A stretch of 64,000 nucleotides of DNA from Cognatiluteimonas profundi (GTDB lineage Bacteria; Pseudomonadota; Gammaproteobacteria; Xanthomonadales; Xanthomonadaceae), in contig NZ_VKHQ01000005.1 in the NCBI RefSeq assembly GCF_009792795.1, positions 62,001-126,000 on the forward strand, read 5' to 3'. The notes below the pieces were generated by a model that had not been told where the DNA came from, made no database searches, and worked only from the letters and a program-made list of their open reading frames with translations. This document shows positions 1 through 9,498 of the stretch, in pieces; within the stretch, counting starts at the first letter, position 1; every line of letters begins with the position of its first letter. A program made the translations under genes and the position numbers.

Positions 1-1
1 C

Positions 2-2188
2 CAGCTCTCCGGCACCGAGTCGAATCCGCAGTTCCAGGGGAATGTCGCGTTGCGGCGCGGCGACCAGTTCCTGGGCAGCCGCAAGCTGACCTACGACAGC
101 AGCACCGGCAAGTACGTGGCCGAGGGCGACGTCCGCTACCAGGACTCGGGCATGCGCATGGTGGCCGATCGCGCCGAGGGCGACCAGAACGCCGACACGC
201 ACAACGTGCAGAACGTGCACTACCAATTGATGTCGCGTCGCGGCAACGGCGGTGCCGAGCATATCGAGATGCATGGCTCGCAAGGCAGCTTGTACGGCGC
301 CACGTATTCCACCTGCCCGCCCGAGGATCGCCGGTGGGAGCTGCGCGCGCAGCGCATCGACGTGGATACCGACGCCGGCACCGGCGTGGCGCGCAACGCC
401 ACGCTGCGTGTCGGCCGCGTGCCGGTGCTGTACGTCCCGTGGTTCCCGTTCCCGATCGACGATCGTCGGCGGACGGGATTGCTGTCGCCGAGCATCGCCT
501 TGTCCGGTCGCAATGGCTTCGACTACCGGCAGCCGTACTACATCAACCTGGCGCCGAACTACGACGCCACGCTGACGCCACGGCTGATGACCAGCCGCGG
601 CCTGCAGCTGGGCGCGCAGTTCCGCTATCTGACCTACACCGGCCGTGGCGTGTTCGATTTCGCCTTCCTGCCCAACGACAAGCTCACCGACCGGGATCGC
701 CAGAAGGAGATCGACGAGGGCGTGCCCGAAGCCAACCGGCGCAAGGACAACCGCGGCTTCTTCCGTTTTGTCGGCAACCAGAACATCAACAGCACATGGC
801 AGGCGCGCGCGAACCTCAACTGGATCAGCGACCCGCGCTACCTGGAGGACTTCAACAACAACCTCAACGGGCTGACCCCTTTCTCGGTGACCAGCGACAT
901 TGGCATATACGGCCACAGTCGTTACTGGGACGCCGGAATTTCAGCTGACCACAAGCAGCTGGCCGACTACACGGTCAATCGGGTTTTCCTTCCCTACAAC
1001 CGCCTGCCGCGCGCCTACCTGCGCTGGGACCAGCCGCTGACGCAATGGTTCGACGTTGGCGTGGATGCCGAGGCCGTGCGCTTCCAGGATCCGGTCAAAC
1101 CCGGCGGCAGCCGCGTCGATTTGAAGCCATTCGTCAGCATGCCGCTGCAGGGGGCCAGCTGGTTCGTCACGCCCACGCTGGCGTGGCGCTACACCGGTTA
1201 TCGCCTCGACCAGGGCATGGCGCCCGGCGGCGGCAGCACCACCCCCAGCCGCAGCATGCCCATCGCCTCGGTCGATGCGGGCCTGTATTTCGACCGCAAC
1301 ATGACCTGGGGTGGCGAGACCTTCCTCAACACGCTGGAGCCGCGCCTGTTCTACCTGCGCGTGCCCTATCGCGACCAGAGCGGCCTGCCACTGTTCGATA
1401 CCCGCCCGCTGACCTTCAGCTGGGGCCAGCTGTTCCGCGACAACCGCTACACCGGAGCCGATCGCCAGACCGATGCCAACCAGCTGACGCTGGCGCTGAC
1501 CAGCCGCTTCATCCGGCAGTCCGACGGCCGCGAAAAGCTCTCGGCAAGCATCGGCCAGATCAAGTACTTCGATCCCTCGCAGGTCACCGTGCCGGGCGAG
1601 CAGCCGGTGGAACGCGGCAGTTCGGCCTGGATCGCCGACAGCACCTGGAACGTCAATGATCGCTGGACGATCGGCGGCTCCTACCAGTGGGATCCCAAAT
1701 TCCGACGGCAGGACCTGGCCAGTTTCCGCACCCGGTACCTGATCGGCGACGAGGGGATCGTCAACCTCGGCTATCGCTACCGGCGCAACCTGCTCAAGCA
1801 GGTGGACCTGTCGTTCCTGTACCCGCTCAACGATTCCTGGAGCGTGGTGGGGCGTTATTACTACTCCCTGTACCGCAAGGCGAGCTCGAATCCACTGCTG
1901 GACCAGCAGCCCAAGCTGCTGGAGGGAATCCTTGGGGTGCAGTGGGACAGCTGCTGCATGGCGGTGCGGCTCGTCGGCCGCCGCTATATCCAGAACCGCC
2001 AAGGCGACGTCAACTCGGCGATCCAGCTCGAGATTGAATTCAAGGGCCTTGGCTCCGCCGGTCCGGACACGGAGAGCCGTTTGCGCCGTGCTATTCTCGG
2101 CTACTACCGCGAGGACCTCTACCTCGTACCGCCCTCCGAAGTCACCGGCAGCGGCGATGACTCCAACCCCCCCGAAATCACACCATGA
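2..2188 (+). CDS. lptD: LPS-assembly protein LptD (5' end outside window)
   Basis: This is the outer-membrane beta-barrel of the Lpt machine, which with LptE places lipopolysaccharide in the outer leaflet. The reading frame is open from base 2, so the gene starts upstream; about 728 residues are visible. The first visible residues belong to the end of the N-terminal periplasmic OstA-like domain (Q-F-Q-G-N-V, R-R-G-D-Q). The rest is barrel, with alternating aromatic strands and W/Y-rich repeats. A cysteine at 314-316 and an adjacent cysteine pair at 1952-1957 match the positions of the conserved interdomain disulfide partners of LptD; the remaining N-terminal cysteine would lie upstream of the window. 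The stop overlaps the surA start (ATGA), so it is translationally coupled to its own folding chaperone. Identity is very sure. Confidence 0.97.
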   Translation, partial: QLSGTESNPQFQGNVALRRGDQFLGSRKLTYDSSTGKYVAEGDVRYQDSGMRMVADRAEGDQNADTHNVQNVHYQLMSRRGNGGAEHIEMHGSQGSLYGATYSTCPPEDRRWELRAQRIDVDTDAGTGVARNATLRVGRVPVLYVPWFPFPIDDRRRTGLLSPSIALSGRNGFDYRQPYYINLAPNYDATLTPRLMTSRGLQLGAQFRYLTYTGRGVFDFAFLPNDKLTDRDRQKEIDEGVPEANRRKDNRGFFRFVGNQNINSTWQARANLNWISDPRYLEDFNNNLNGLTPFSVTSDIGIYGHSRYWDAGISADHKQLADYTVNRVFLPYNRLPRAYLRWDQPLTQWFDVGVDAEAVRFQDPVKPGGSRVDLKPFVSMPLQGASWFVTPTLAWRYTGYRLDQGMAPGGGSTTPSRSMPIASVDAGLYFDRNMTWGGETFLNTLEPRLFYLRVPYRDQSGLPLFDTRPLTFSWGQLFRDNRYTGADRQTDANQLTLALTSRFIRQSDGREKLSASIGQIKYFDPSQVTVPGEQPVERGSSAWIADSTWNVNDRWTIGGSYQWDPKFRRQDLASFRTRYLIGDEGIVNLGYRYRRNLLKQVDLSFLYPLNDSWSVVGRYYYSLYRKASSNPLLDQQPKLLEGILGVQWDSCCMAVRLVGRRYIQNRQGDVNSAIQLEIEFKGLGSAGPDTESRLRRAILGYYREDLYLVPPSEVTGSGDDSNPPEITP

Positions 2189-3579
2189 ACAAATTGTTCG
2201 CCTGCCTCATCGTCTTCACTGCCCTGCTCGGCGGCGTCCTTGCGCCCGCGCAGGCGCAGCAATCCGCACCGCAGCCCCTGGATCGCATCGTTGCGGTGGT
2301 CGACGCCGACGTGATCCTGCAGAGCGAGCTGGATCGTGCCGAGCGCAATATCCGCTCGCAGTACGCCAATCGCCAGGACCAGTTGCCGCCGTCGGACGTC
2401 CTGCGGCGCCAGGTCCTGGAGCGCCTGATCCTGGTCCGGCTCGAGGTCGCCCGTGCGGCTGAGATGGGCGTGCGCGTCAGCGACGAGGAGGTCGATGCCG
2501 CCGTCGCCAACATCGCCCGCCAGAACAAGATCACGCCGGAACAGTTGCAGGCGCAGCTGGCCCAGCAGGGACAGTCATCGGCGGATTTCCGCAATTCGCT
2601 GCGCGACGAACTGACCGCGCAGCGCCTGCGGCAGCATTTCGCGCAGAGCCGCATCAGCGTCAGCGACGCGGAAGTCGATGCAGCGCTCGCGGCGCAGGCC
2701 AGCAATGGCCCGCAGTACCACATGGCGAACATCCTGATCGCGCTGCCCGAGAATGCAACGCCGGAAGAGATCAAGACGGCGCAGACGAAGATCGATGGCA
2801 TCAAGGCCTTGCTCGACAAGGGTGGAATCGACTTCCCGGCAGCGGCCGTCCGCTACTCGGACAGTGCCAATGCACTGGAGGGCGGCGACCTGGGCTGGCG
2901 CAGCCTGGATGAGGTTCCCAGCGCCTTTTCCGCCACGCTCAAGGACATGCAGGTCGGACAGGTGATCGGGCCGACGCGCGGGCCCAGCGGGTTCCAGCTG
3001 CTCAAGCTGATCGAGACGCGCGACGCCAGCAAGGCGGCGCCGCAAATGGTCACGCAGTACCACGCCCGCCATATCCTGGTGCGCACCGGCGACAACATCA
3101 GCGACGAACAGGCCAAGGCGAAGATCGACACGCTGCGCGCGCGCCTGACAGGCGGTGCCGATTTCGCGACCGTCGCCAGCGACAGTTCGGAAGACGTCAA
3201 CAGCGCAGCCCGTGGTGGCGACCTGGGGTGGTTCACCCCGGAAACCTTCGGCCCGGAATTCGGTTCGCAGGTGACGGCCTTGCAGGATGGCCAGGTATCG
3301 CAGCCCTTCAAGTCCGAAGCCGGCTGGCACATCGTGCAGCGCATCGGCACGCGACAGGCCGATGCCGGCGAAGAAAACCGCCGCGCGCAGATTCGCGAAA
3401 CCATCGGACAGCGCAAGCTGGAAGAAGAATGGACGCGCTACCAGCGTGACATGCGCAACGAGGCCTACGTCGACATCCGACTGGCCGACAAACCGTCCGA
3501 TGGCACGACACCGCCAGCAGGCGCTACCGGCAACGATTCCGCCAGCCCGGCGCAGCCAGCGCCGAACTCCGGCGGCTGA
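2185..3579 (+). CDS. surA: Periplasmic chaperone/peptidyl-prolyl isomerase SurA
   Basis: SurA escorts unfolded outer-membrane proteins, including LptD, across the periplasm. The 464-residue product has a signal peptide of about 24 residues ending in A-Q-A. An N-terminal chaperone domain follows (about 30-170), then two parvulin domains (about 177-276 and 290-390), each with the typical G-G-D-L-G-W motif, and a short helix that folds back on the N domain. The extreme C-terminus is a low-complexity Pro/Ala/Gly tail, longer than in E. coli SurA. The start codon overlaps the lptD stop by four bases, and the stop is followed at once by the pdxA ATG. Confidence 0.97.
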   Translation: MNKLFACLIVFTALLGGVLAPAQAQQSAPQPLDRIVAVVDADVILQSELDRAERNIRSQYANRQDQLPPSDVLRRQVLERLILVRLEVARAAEMGVRVSDEEVDAAVANIARQNKITPEQLQAQLAQQGQSSADFRNSLRDELTAQRLRQHFAQSRISVSDAEVDAALAAQASNGPQYHMANILIALPENATPEEIKTAQTKIDGIKALLDKGGIDFPAAAVRYSDSANALEGGDLGWRSLDEVPSAFSATLKDMQVGQVIGPTRGPSGFQLLKLIETRDASKAAPQMVTQYHARHILVRTGDNISDEQAKAKIDTLRARLTGGADFATVASDSSEDVNSAARGGDLGWFTPETFGPEFGSQVTALQDGQVSQPFKSEAGWHIVQRIGTRQADAGEENRRAQIRETIGQRKLEEEWTRYQRDMRNEAYVDIRLADKPSDGTTPPAGATGNDSASPAQPAPNSGG

Positions 3580-4554
3580 ATGTCACGGCCACGGCTGGCG
3601 CTGGTACCGGGCGAACCGGCCGGCGTCGGCCCCGAGTTGTGCGTTCGTGCCGCCCAGCAGGCTTGGGAAGCCGATCTGGTTGCCTTCGGTGACGGCGACA
3701 GCCTGCTGAGGGCGGCCGCGGCGCTCGGACTTCCGCTTCGCCTGACCAGCGCCGACGCACCGTCGAGCCCCGGCTCGTTGCCGCTGGTGGACGTGCGCAG
3801 CGCCGTCGCCACGGTTTTCGGGCACCCCGACCCTCGCAACGCAGCCAGCGTGCTGGATGCCATGACATTGGCTGCCGGCGCCTGCCTGGCCGGGGACTTC
3901 GATGGACTGGTGACCGGCCCGGTCAACAAGGCCGTGATCAACGCCGGAGGCCTTGCCTACACAGGCACCACGGAATTGCTGGCCAGGCAGGCCGGCTGCG
4001 ACGTGGTGATGATGCTGGCCAATGACGTGGTGCGCGTCGCCCTTGCCACCACCCACCTGCCCTTGCGCCAGGTGGCCGATGCGATCGATGCATCCTCATT
4101 GACCCGGACCCTGCGCATCCTGCATGCGGCCCTGGAAGCCGACTTCGGCGTCATCGACCCGGTGATCGCCGTCCTCGGGCTCAATCCACATGCCGGCGAG
4201 GAAGGCCACCTGGGCTCCGAGGAGATCGAGATCATCAGCCCGGTGATCGCGCGCCTTCGCGCCGGGGGCATGCGACTGGTCGGGCCGCTGCCAGCGGACA
4301 GCGCGTTCCTGCCAGCGAAGCTGCGTGACTTCGATGCGGTGCTGGCGATGTACCACGACCAGGGATTGCCGGTCCTCAAGTACAGCGGCTTCGAACACGC
4401 GGTCAACATGACGCTGGGCCTGCCCTACCCGCGCGTGGCCGTGGACCACGGCACGGCGCTGGATATCGCCGGTAGCGGCTGCGCCGATCCGTCGAGCCTG
4501 TTTGCCGCGATCCAGGCCTGCACCCGGATCGCGCACGCCAGGCGCGCCGCATGA
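3580..4554 (+). CDS. pdxA: 4-hydroxythreonine-4-phosphate dehydrogenase PdxA
   Basis: PdxA oxidises 4-phosphohydroxy-L-threonine in the DXP-dependent route to pyridoxal 5'-phosphate, using NAD and a divalent metal in the cytosol. The 324-residue length is normal for the family. Visible signatures include V-P-G-E-P-A-G-V-G-P-E near the N-terminus, the G-L-N-P-H-A-G-E-E-G segment and the M-Y-H-D-Q-G metal/substrate motif near residue 258. The ATG follows the surA stop directly and the stop overlaps the rsmA start (ATGA), so the gene is embedded in the operon. Confidence 0.97.
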   Translation: MSRPRLALVPGEPAGVGPELCVRAAQQAWEADLVAFGDGDSLLRAAAALGLPLRLTSADAPSSPGSLPLVDVRSAVATVFGHPDPRNAASVLDAMTLAAGACLAGDFDGLVTGPVNKAVINAGGLAYTGTTELLARQAGCDVVMMLANDVVRVALATTHLPLRQVADAIDASSLTRTLRILHAALEADFGVIDPVIAVLGLNPHAGEEGHLGSEEIEIISPVIARLRAGGMRLVGPLPADSAFLPAKLRDFDAVLAMYHDQGLPVLKYSGFEHAVNMTLGLPYPRVAVDHGTALDIAGSGCADPSSLFAAIQACTRIAHARRAA

Positions 4555-5366
4555 GCCGCTCGCCGCCCCGCCGCAACGCAGCTGGGTTTTCCGAACTCGC
4601 GAAAAAGCACCTCGGCCAGAACTTCCTGCACGACCGCGCGGTGGTGGACAAGATCGTGCTGGCGGTCAACCCGCAGCCGGGCGACAGGCTGGTGGAGATC
4701 GGTCCCGGGCAGGGGGCGTTGACGTTTCCGCTGCTCGATCGCATCGGTGAGATGACCGCGATCGAGTTCGATCGCGACCTGCTGCAGCCACTTGCGCAAG
4801 CGGCAACGGCGCATGGCACGCTCACCCTGATCGCGGCCGACGTCCTGAGTGTCGACTTCACCGCGCTGGCAGGCGACGGGCAGCTGCGCCTGGTCGGCAA
4901 CCTGCCGTACAACCTGTCGTCGCCGATCCTGTTCCACGCGCTGGACCACGCCAGCGCGGTCCGCGACATGCACTTCATGCTGCAGAAGGAAGTCGTCGAA
5001 CGCATGGCCTCCGGCCCCGGCAACAAGGTGTACGGCCGCCTGAGCGTGATGCTGCAGGCCTACTGCACGGTGACGCCGTTGTTCACCGTCGCGCCCGGTT
5101 CGTTCCGGCCGGCGCCGAAGGTGGATTCCGCGGTCGTGCGGCTGGTTCCGCGACCGCCGCAGACCATCGGCATCGATGATCCCCGCCGCTTCGCGGCCGT
5201 CGTTCGCGCCGCCTTCGGACAGCGCCGCAAGACGCTGCGCAATGCGCTGGATGGTGTTGTCGACAGCGAGACCATGATGGCCGCCGGTGTGCGCCCGGAC
5301 CTGCGCGCGGAGCAGCTGGCGGTGGCGGATTTCGTCCGGATCGCGAACGTCCCCGTCGCGGCGTAG
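4551..5366 (+). CDS. rsmA: 16S rRNA (adenine1518-N6/adenine1519-N6)-dimethyltransferase
   Basis: RsmA (KsgA) dimethylates two adjacent adenosines in the 3' terminal hairpin of 16S rRNA late in 30S assembly. The 271-residue protein shows [10 protein letters not shown] at the N-terminus, the SAM-binding loop [10 protein letters not shown], and the catalytic motif N-L-P-Y-N-L-S-S-P. The short N-terminal extension rich in Ser/Pro/Arg before the first motif is not needed for activity. It is coupled to pdxA by a four-base overlap and followed after 35 bases by apaG. Confidence 0.97.
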   Translation: MSRSPPRRNAAGFSELAKKHLGQNFLHDRAVVDKIVLAVNPQPGDRLVEIGPGQGALTFPLLDRIGEMTAIEFDRDLLQPLAQAATAHGTLTLIAADVLSVDFTALAGDGQLRLVGNLPYNLSSPILFHALDHASAVRDMHFMLQKEVVERMASGPGNKVYGRLSVMLQAYCTVTPLFTVAPGSFRPAPKVDSAVVRLVPRPPQTIGIDDPRRFAAVVRAAFGQRRKTLRNALDGVVDSETMMAAGVRPDLRAEQLAVADFVRIANVPVAA

Positions 5367-5389
5367 CCCATGCGTTCACGTTCGACGCT

Positions 5390-5395
5390 TACACT
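5390..5395 (+). promoter_or_regulatory. Candidate -10 box (TACACT) for apaG
   Basis: TACACT ends six bases before the apaG ATG, so a transcript driven from it would begin at or next to the start codon and carry no leader. No convincing -35 box is visible at the right distance. This would give apaG-apaH a promoter of their own inside the lptD operon. It is an inference from sequence only. Confidence 0.3.
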
Positions 5396-5401
5396 GGCGT
5401 C

Positions 5402-5779
5402 ATGAACACGAATCATGACTTCGACATCGACGTCGCAACCCGTTACCTGGACGAGCAGTCCGAGCCCGACCAGGACCGCTATGTCTTCGCGTATACGGTC
5501 CGCATCCGCAACAACGGCAGCGTTCCGGCGCAATTGCTGGGTCGCCACTGGGTCATCACCGATGCCAACGGTGTCGTGCAGGAAGTGACCGGCGAAGGCG
5601 TGGTCGGCGAGCAGCCCTGGCTGCGCCCGGGTGAAGACTTCTCCTATACGTCCGGCGCCGTGCTGCAGACCCACCTGGGCACGATGCAGGGCAGCTACGA
5701 GATGGTCGCGGACGACGGCACGCATTTCGAGGCGCAGATCCCGGCCTTCACCTTGTCCGTCCCGCGCACGCTGCACTGA
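5402..5779 (+). CDS. apaG: Co2+/Mg2+ efflux protein ApaG (ApaG-domain protein)
   Basis: A single immunoglobulin-like ApaG domain of 125 residues, close to the family's usual 125-127. The pattern [14 protein letters not shown], then [13 protein letters not shown], and [12 protein letters not shown] is diagnostic. The molecular role is poorly understood; the gene has been linked to cobalt and magnesium tolerance in enterobacteria, so the usual product name is conventional rather than proven. It sits between rsmA and apaH as in most gammaproteobacteria. Confidence 0.95.
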   Translation: MNTNHDFDIDVATRYLDEQSEPDQDRYVFAYTVRIRNNGSVPAQLLGRHWVITDANGVVQEVTGEGVVGEQPWLRPGEDFSYTSGAVLQTHLGTMQGSYEMVADDGTHFEAQIPAFTLSVPRTLH

Positions 5780-5806
5780 GCCGATGCACGCGGCGGCAGG
5801 CAGCGC

Positions 5807-6703
5807 ATGAGCATCTGGGCGATCGGCGACCTGCAGGGCTGCTATGGACCGACCCAGCGGTTGCTCGAGCGCATCCGCTTCGATCCGGCGGTCGACACGC
5901 TCTGGTTCTGCGGCGACCTCGTCAACCGTGGCGGGGAATCACTGGAAACCTTGCGGCTCGTGCACTCCCTGCGTGCCAGCAGCATCGTCGTGCTGGGCAA
6001 CCATGACCTGTCGCTGCTTGCCATCGGCGAGCGGCACCACGACGAGAAGATGAAGGTCAATGTCGACCTGCAACGCGTCCTGTTCGCCGACGACAGCGAC
6101 ACGCTGCTGGCCTGGATGCGGATGCAACCACTGGTGCACGTCGACCGCGCGCTCGGATGGATGATGGTGCACGCGGGACTTGCGCCCAAGTGGACGACAT
6201 CGCTGGCCGAGCGCCACGCGCGCGAAGTCGAGCAGCGACTGCGTGGCGACGGATTCCGCAAGCTGCTGAAGAACATGTACGGCGATCGCCCCGCCTGGTC
6301 GCCGAATCTCGTCGGCCTGGAGCGCGATCGCGCGATCATCAACGTGTTCACGCGGCTGCGCTACTGCACGCCGCGCGGCCGGATCGCCTTCGATGCGAAG
6401 GGCGCGCCTGGCACGCAGCCGGCGGGTTTGTACCCCTGGTACGAGGTTCCGGGGCGCGTGGAACGCGACCTCAAGATCGTCTGCGGACACTGGTCCACGC
6501 TCGGCCTGTTAATCGGCAACGGCGTGCACATGATCGACACCGGCGCGGTCTGGGGCGGCAAGCTCACGGCCCTGCAGCTGGACACCGACGAGCTACGCGT
6601 GGTGCAGGTGCCGGGGCGCGACGTGCCGGCGCCACGGCCACGTCCCGGCGCGTCCGCTCCGCATGCGCGCCCCGCGCGACACGCGTCCGCTCAGCGGGCG
6701 TAA
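5807..6703 (+). CDS. apaH: Symmetrical bis(5'-nucleosyl)-tetraphosphatase ApaH
   Basis: ApaH splits Ap4A symmetrically to two ADP and can remove Np4 caps from RNA. The 298-residue protein is a calcineurin-type metallophosphoesterase with metal-binding motifs G-D-L-V-N-R-G, L-G-N-H-D and a C-terminal C-G-H-W-S. The first motif is G-D-L-Q-G where enterobacterial ApaH has G-D-V-H-G; I recall Q at this place in Xanthomonas and Pseudomonas homologues too, so it is probably not inactivating. The last 30 residues are a Pro/Arg/Ala tail beyond the catalytic domain. The gene converges on folA and overlaps its 3' end by 13 bases. Confidence 0.96.
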   Translation: MSIWAIGDLQGCYGPTQRLLERIRFDPAVDTLWFCGDLVNRGGESLETLRLVHSLRASSIVVLGNHDLSLLAIGERHHDEKMKVNVDLQRVLFADDSDTLLAWMRMQPLVHVDRALGWMMVHAGLAPKWTTSLAERHAREVEQRLRGDGFRKLLKNMYGDRPAWSPNLVGLERDRAIINVFTRLRYCTPRGRIAFDAKGAPGTQPAGLYPWYEVPGRVERDLKIVCGHWSTLGLLIGNGVHMIDTGAVWGGKLTALQLDTDELRVVQVPGRDVPAPRPRPGASAPHARPARHASAQRA

Positions 6704-7179
6704 TCCACGAATTCGAACGCGAACGCGTGCCGGTCATCGGCGGCGTGCGATTCGCGGCCGACGACGCGCCATTGCGTCAGGTCCAGCGTCGCGGGGAAAT
6801 ACACATCGGGCGACTCGACCTCGCCGTCGACCCAGGTCAGATGCAGTCGGGTGGCGATCGGCAGCGTCATCGCGAACACCTGCGCACCACCGATCACGCA
6901 CAACTCGCCAGCATCCCTGGCCAGGTCCAGTGCCTCGTCGACGCTGGCCACGACTTCCATTCCGGGAAACGGCGCTTCATCGCCGCGCGTCAGTACCAGG
7001 TTGCGTCGCCCGGGCAGGGCGCGACCGAGCGACTGCGCGGTCTTGCGGCCCATGAGCATCGCCTTGCCCAGCGTCAGCGCCTTGAACCGGCGCAGGTCGT
7101 CGGGCAGGTGCCATGGCAGGTCGTTGCCCTTGCCGATGGCGAGCTTGCGATCCAGCGCCGCAATCAGGCTGACCTGCAT
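6691..7179 (-). CDS. folA: Dihydrofolate reductase
   Basis: FolA reduces dihydrofolate to tetrahydrofolate with NADPH and is the target of trimethoprim. The 162-residue product has the classical N-terminus (L-I-A-A-L-D-R, G-K-G-N-D-L-P-W-H-L-P-D-D), the M-G-R-K-T NADPH-binding segment and C-V-I-G-G-A-Q-V near the C-terminus. It lies two bases downstream of thyA and belongs to the lgt-thyA-folA operon, so thymidylate synthase and the enzyme that recycles its folate product are made together. Its last 13 bases overlap the end of apaH on the other strand. Confidence 0.97.
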   Translation of the reverse strand: MQVSLIAALDRKLAIGKGNDLPWHLPDDLRRFKALTLGKAMLMGRKTAQSLGRALPGRRNLVLTRGDEAPFPGMEVVASVDEALDLARDAGELCVIGGAQVFAMTLPIATRLHLTWVDGEVESPDVYFPATLDLTQWRVVGRESHAADDRHAFAFEFVDYAR

Positions 7180-7181
7180 CC

Positions 7182-7976
7182 CTAGACCGCCACCGGCGCC
7201 TTGATCGCCGGCAACGGCGCGTAGCCCTGCAACGCGATGTCGTCGAAGGTGAAGGCGAACAGGTCCGTGACCGCGGGGTTGAGCACCAGGGTCGGCAACG
7301 GCCCCGGGGAGCGCGACAACTGCTCGCGCGCCTGTTCCATGTGGTTGGAGTACAGGTGCGCGTCGCCGAGGGTATGGATGAATTCACCCACGCCCAGGCC
7401 AGTCACCTGCGCGACCATGTGGGTCAGCAGCGCATAGCTGGCGATGTTGAAGGGCACGCCCAGGAAAATGTCGCCGCTGCGCTGGTACAGCTGGCAACTG
7501 AGCTTGCCGTCGGCGACATAGAACTGGAACAGCGTGTGGCAGGGCATCAGCGCCATCTGCGGCAACTCGGCGACATTCCACGCGCTGACGATCAGCCGTC
7601 GCGAGTCGGGATTGCGCTTGATCTCCTCCACCACCCAGGCGATCTGGTCGATGGTACTGCCGTCGGCGGCGCCCCAGCGGCGCCATTGCTTGCCGTACAC
7701 CGGACCGAGCTCTCCGTGCTCGTCAGCCCACTCGTCCCAGATCGACACCTTGTTGGCATGCAGGTAGGCGGTGTTGGTGTCGCCTTTGAGGAACCACAAC
7801 AGCTCGTGCACGATCGACCGCAGGTGCACTTTCTTGGTCGTGACCAGCGGGAACCCCTGGGCCAGGTCGAAGCGCATCTGCCAGCCGAAGACGCTGCGCG
7901 TGCCGGTGCCGGTGCGGTCCGCCTTCTCCGCGCCGTGTTCGAGGACGTGCCGCAGCAGGTCGAGATATTGCTTCAT
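7182..7976 (-). CDS. thyA: Thymidylate synthase
   Basis: ThyA methylates dUMP to dTMP with methylene-tetrahydrofolate. I place the start at the ATG giving M-K-Q-Y-L-D-L-L, which yields 264 residues, exactly the E. coli length. The frame is open further upstream, but that part mirrors lgt. The catalytic cysteine is in [10 protein letters not shown], followed by the dUMP-binding Q-L-Y-Q-R-S-G-D. The start overlaps the lgt stop (ATGA), the same pairing seen in many proteobacteria. Confidence 0.97.
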   Translation of the reverse strand: MKQYLDLLRHVLEHGAEKADRTGTGTRSVFGWQMRFDLAQGFPLVTTKKVHLRSIVHELLWFLKGDTNTAYLHANKVSIWDEWADEHGELGPVYGKQWRRWGAADGSTIDQIAWVVEEIKRNPDSRRLIVSAWNVAELPQMALMPCHTLFQFYVADGKLSCQLYQRSGDIFLGVPFNIASYALLTHMVAQVTGLGVGEFIHTLGDAHLYSNHMEQAREQLSRSPGPLPTLVLNPAVTDLFAFTFDDIALQGYAPLPAIKAPVAV

Positions 7977-8875
7977 GGCGCCAAGGGCTTGCCCTGGGAT
8001 GCCGGAACGGCCGGTGCCGGCTCGACGATCGGCGATCGCCGCGACAGCCACAACCAGTAAAGCCCGACGAGGATCACCGGGACCTCCAGCAACTGGCCCA
8101 TCGTCAACCAGCCGAAGGCGATGTAACCCAACTGGACATCGGGGATGCGTACGAACTCCACCGCGAACCGGAACACGCCATACATCACCGCGAACAGGCC
8201 CGAGACGGCGTAACGATGGCGCGGCTTGCCCGAGTAGGTCCACAGCACTGCGAACATCACCAGGCCTTCCAGCGCGACTTCATACAGCTGCGAGGGGTGC
8301 CGTGCGAAGGCATTCAGCGCCCCCGACTCGAATTGCGCACGCAACGCCGTGGTATCCAGGATGTCCAATGGCGCGGGAAGCGCGCGCGGAAACACCACAC
8401 CCCAGTCGCCGCCGGTCAGTTTTCCCCACAACTCGCCGTTGATGTAATTGCCGAAGCGGCCAAACGCCAAGCCCGGCGGCACCAGCGGCGCCACGAAATC
8501 CATCGTGTCGAACAGGCGCACCTGGTGGCGACGCGACCACCAGGCCGCGGCGACGAACACGCCGATCATGCCGCCATGGAAGCTCATCCCGCCCTGCCAG
8601 ACCTTGAAGATGTCCAGCGGGTTCTGGATGTAGGTCTGGAGATCGTAGAAGAGGATGTAGCCGACCCGCCCGCCGAGGACGACGCCAAGCATTCCGTAGA
8701 ACAGCAGGTCGCCGTAGGCGGCCTCGTCGATTCCCGGCAGCCGGCCCTGGCGGATGCGATGCCTGCCCAGGAACCAGCAGGCCGCGAATGCCAGCAGGTA
8801 CATCACCCCGTACCAATGGATCTGCAGCGGACCGAGCTGCAGGGCAATGGGGTTCATCTGGTGCAGGATGATCAT
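7973..8875 (-). CDS. lgt: Prolipoprotein diacylglyceryl transferase
   Basis: Lgt transfers diacylglycerol from phosphatidylglycerol to the lipobox cysteine of prolipoproteins, the first step of lipoprotein maturation. The 300-residue protein is a multi-pass inner-membrane enzyme. It begins with the typical [12 protein letters not shown] and I-H-W-Y-G stretch and contains the Lgt signature [13 protein letters not shown], with R and N residues needed for lipid binding. The next ATG inward (M7) is an alternative start. The C-terminal tail after the last membrane segment is Pro/Ala-rich. The stop overlaps thyA. Confidence 0.97.
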   Translation of the reverse strand: MIILHQMNPIALQLGPLQIHWYGVMYLLAFAACWFLGRHRIRQGRLPGIDEAAYGDLLFYGMLGVVLGGRVGYILFYDLQTYIQNPLDIFKVWQGGMSFHGGMIGVFVAAAWWSRRHQVRLFDTMDFVAPLVPPGLAFGRFGNYINGELWGKLTGGDWGVVFPRALPAPLDILDTTALRAQFESGALNAFARHPSQLYEVALEGLVMFAVLWTYSGKPRHRYAVSGLFAVMYGVFRFAVEFVRIPDVQLGYIAFGWLTMGQLLEVPVILVGLYWLWLSRRSPIVEPAPAVPASQGKPLAP

Positions 8876-8991
8876 GCGGCAGGCAGGCTCTTTGGGAAGG
8901 GATGACCGCAGTGGCCGGGCGGCGTCGAGGAGCGGACGGCGCGCTCGTCATTTTGCCCGACGCCGACGCTTCCGTGCAGCGGCATCCGACT

Positions 8992-9498
8992 CTAATCGAA
9001 CACGTGGGGCCGGTCCGCCAGCTCGTTGCGCGCAGCGTCACCGCTTCCGCGCGGAAAATGGTCCGCGAGCAACGCCGATACCGCGTGCACGCCGGTGATC
9101 GCGGCGGCTTCTGCGTCGCCGGCTTTCAGGCGTTCCTCCATCTGCTGGCACACCGCCCGCCATTGCGCGTCCCCGATGCGTCCGGAAAGCCCACGATCAG
9201 CCAGGATCTCGATGCGGTGATCCGCCATCAGCAGGTAGATCAGCACGCCGTTGTTGGCCTCGGTGTCCCAGACGCGCAACTGCGAGAACACGTGGCCGGC
9301 GCGATCTCGTGCGGCGTGGCCACCGAGCGCGGCGAGGAATGGCAGTGCCGGCTCCACGGCAAACACGACCTGGCCGCGATGGCTGGCCTCGCCTTCCGCG
9401 ATCGCAGCCGCGATGCGTTGCAGGCTGGCCTCCGGATAAAGCCGGCCGGCGGAGCCCGCGAACAGGTGGCGCAGCGCGCGCGCCAGGCCGCCGGCCAT
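8992..9498 (-). CDS. TPM-domain protein (second of a pair)
   Basis: A 168-residue TPM (Psb32/YgcG-type) domain protein. The start is set at the ATG that overlaps the stop of the upstream TPM gene (TGATG); the open frame continues upstream only as a mirror of that gene's Gly-rich tail. It begins M-A-G-G-L-A-R-A-L and shows the TPM core around R-G-Q-V-V-F-A-V, R-V-W-D-T-E-A-N-N-G-V-L-I-Y and H-R-I-E-I-L-A-D-R-G. It has no signal peptide and no clear membrane segment, unlike its neighbour. Function is unknown. The order lemA, TPM protein, TPM protein is a common unit in proteobacteria and suggests a shared envelope-associated process. Confidence 0.85.
   Translation of the reverse strand: MAGGLARALRHLFAGSAGRLYPEASLQRIAAAIAEGEASHRGQVVFAVEPALPFLAALGGHAARDRAGHVFSQLRVWDTEANNGVLIYLLMADHRIEILADRGLSGRIGDAQWRAVCQQMEERLKAGDAEAAAITGVHAVSALLADHFPRGSGDAARNELADRPHVFD

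Noticed and set aside
5807..5860. Inactivating mutation in ApaH (G-D-L-Q-G instead of G-D-V-H-G)
   Set aside because: All other metal and substrate motifs are intact, and the same Gln occurs, to my knowledge, in working homologues of related bacteria.
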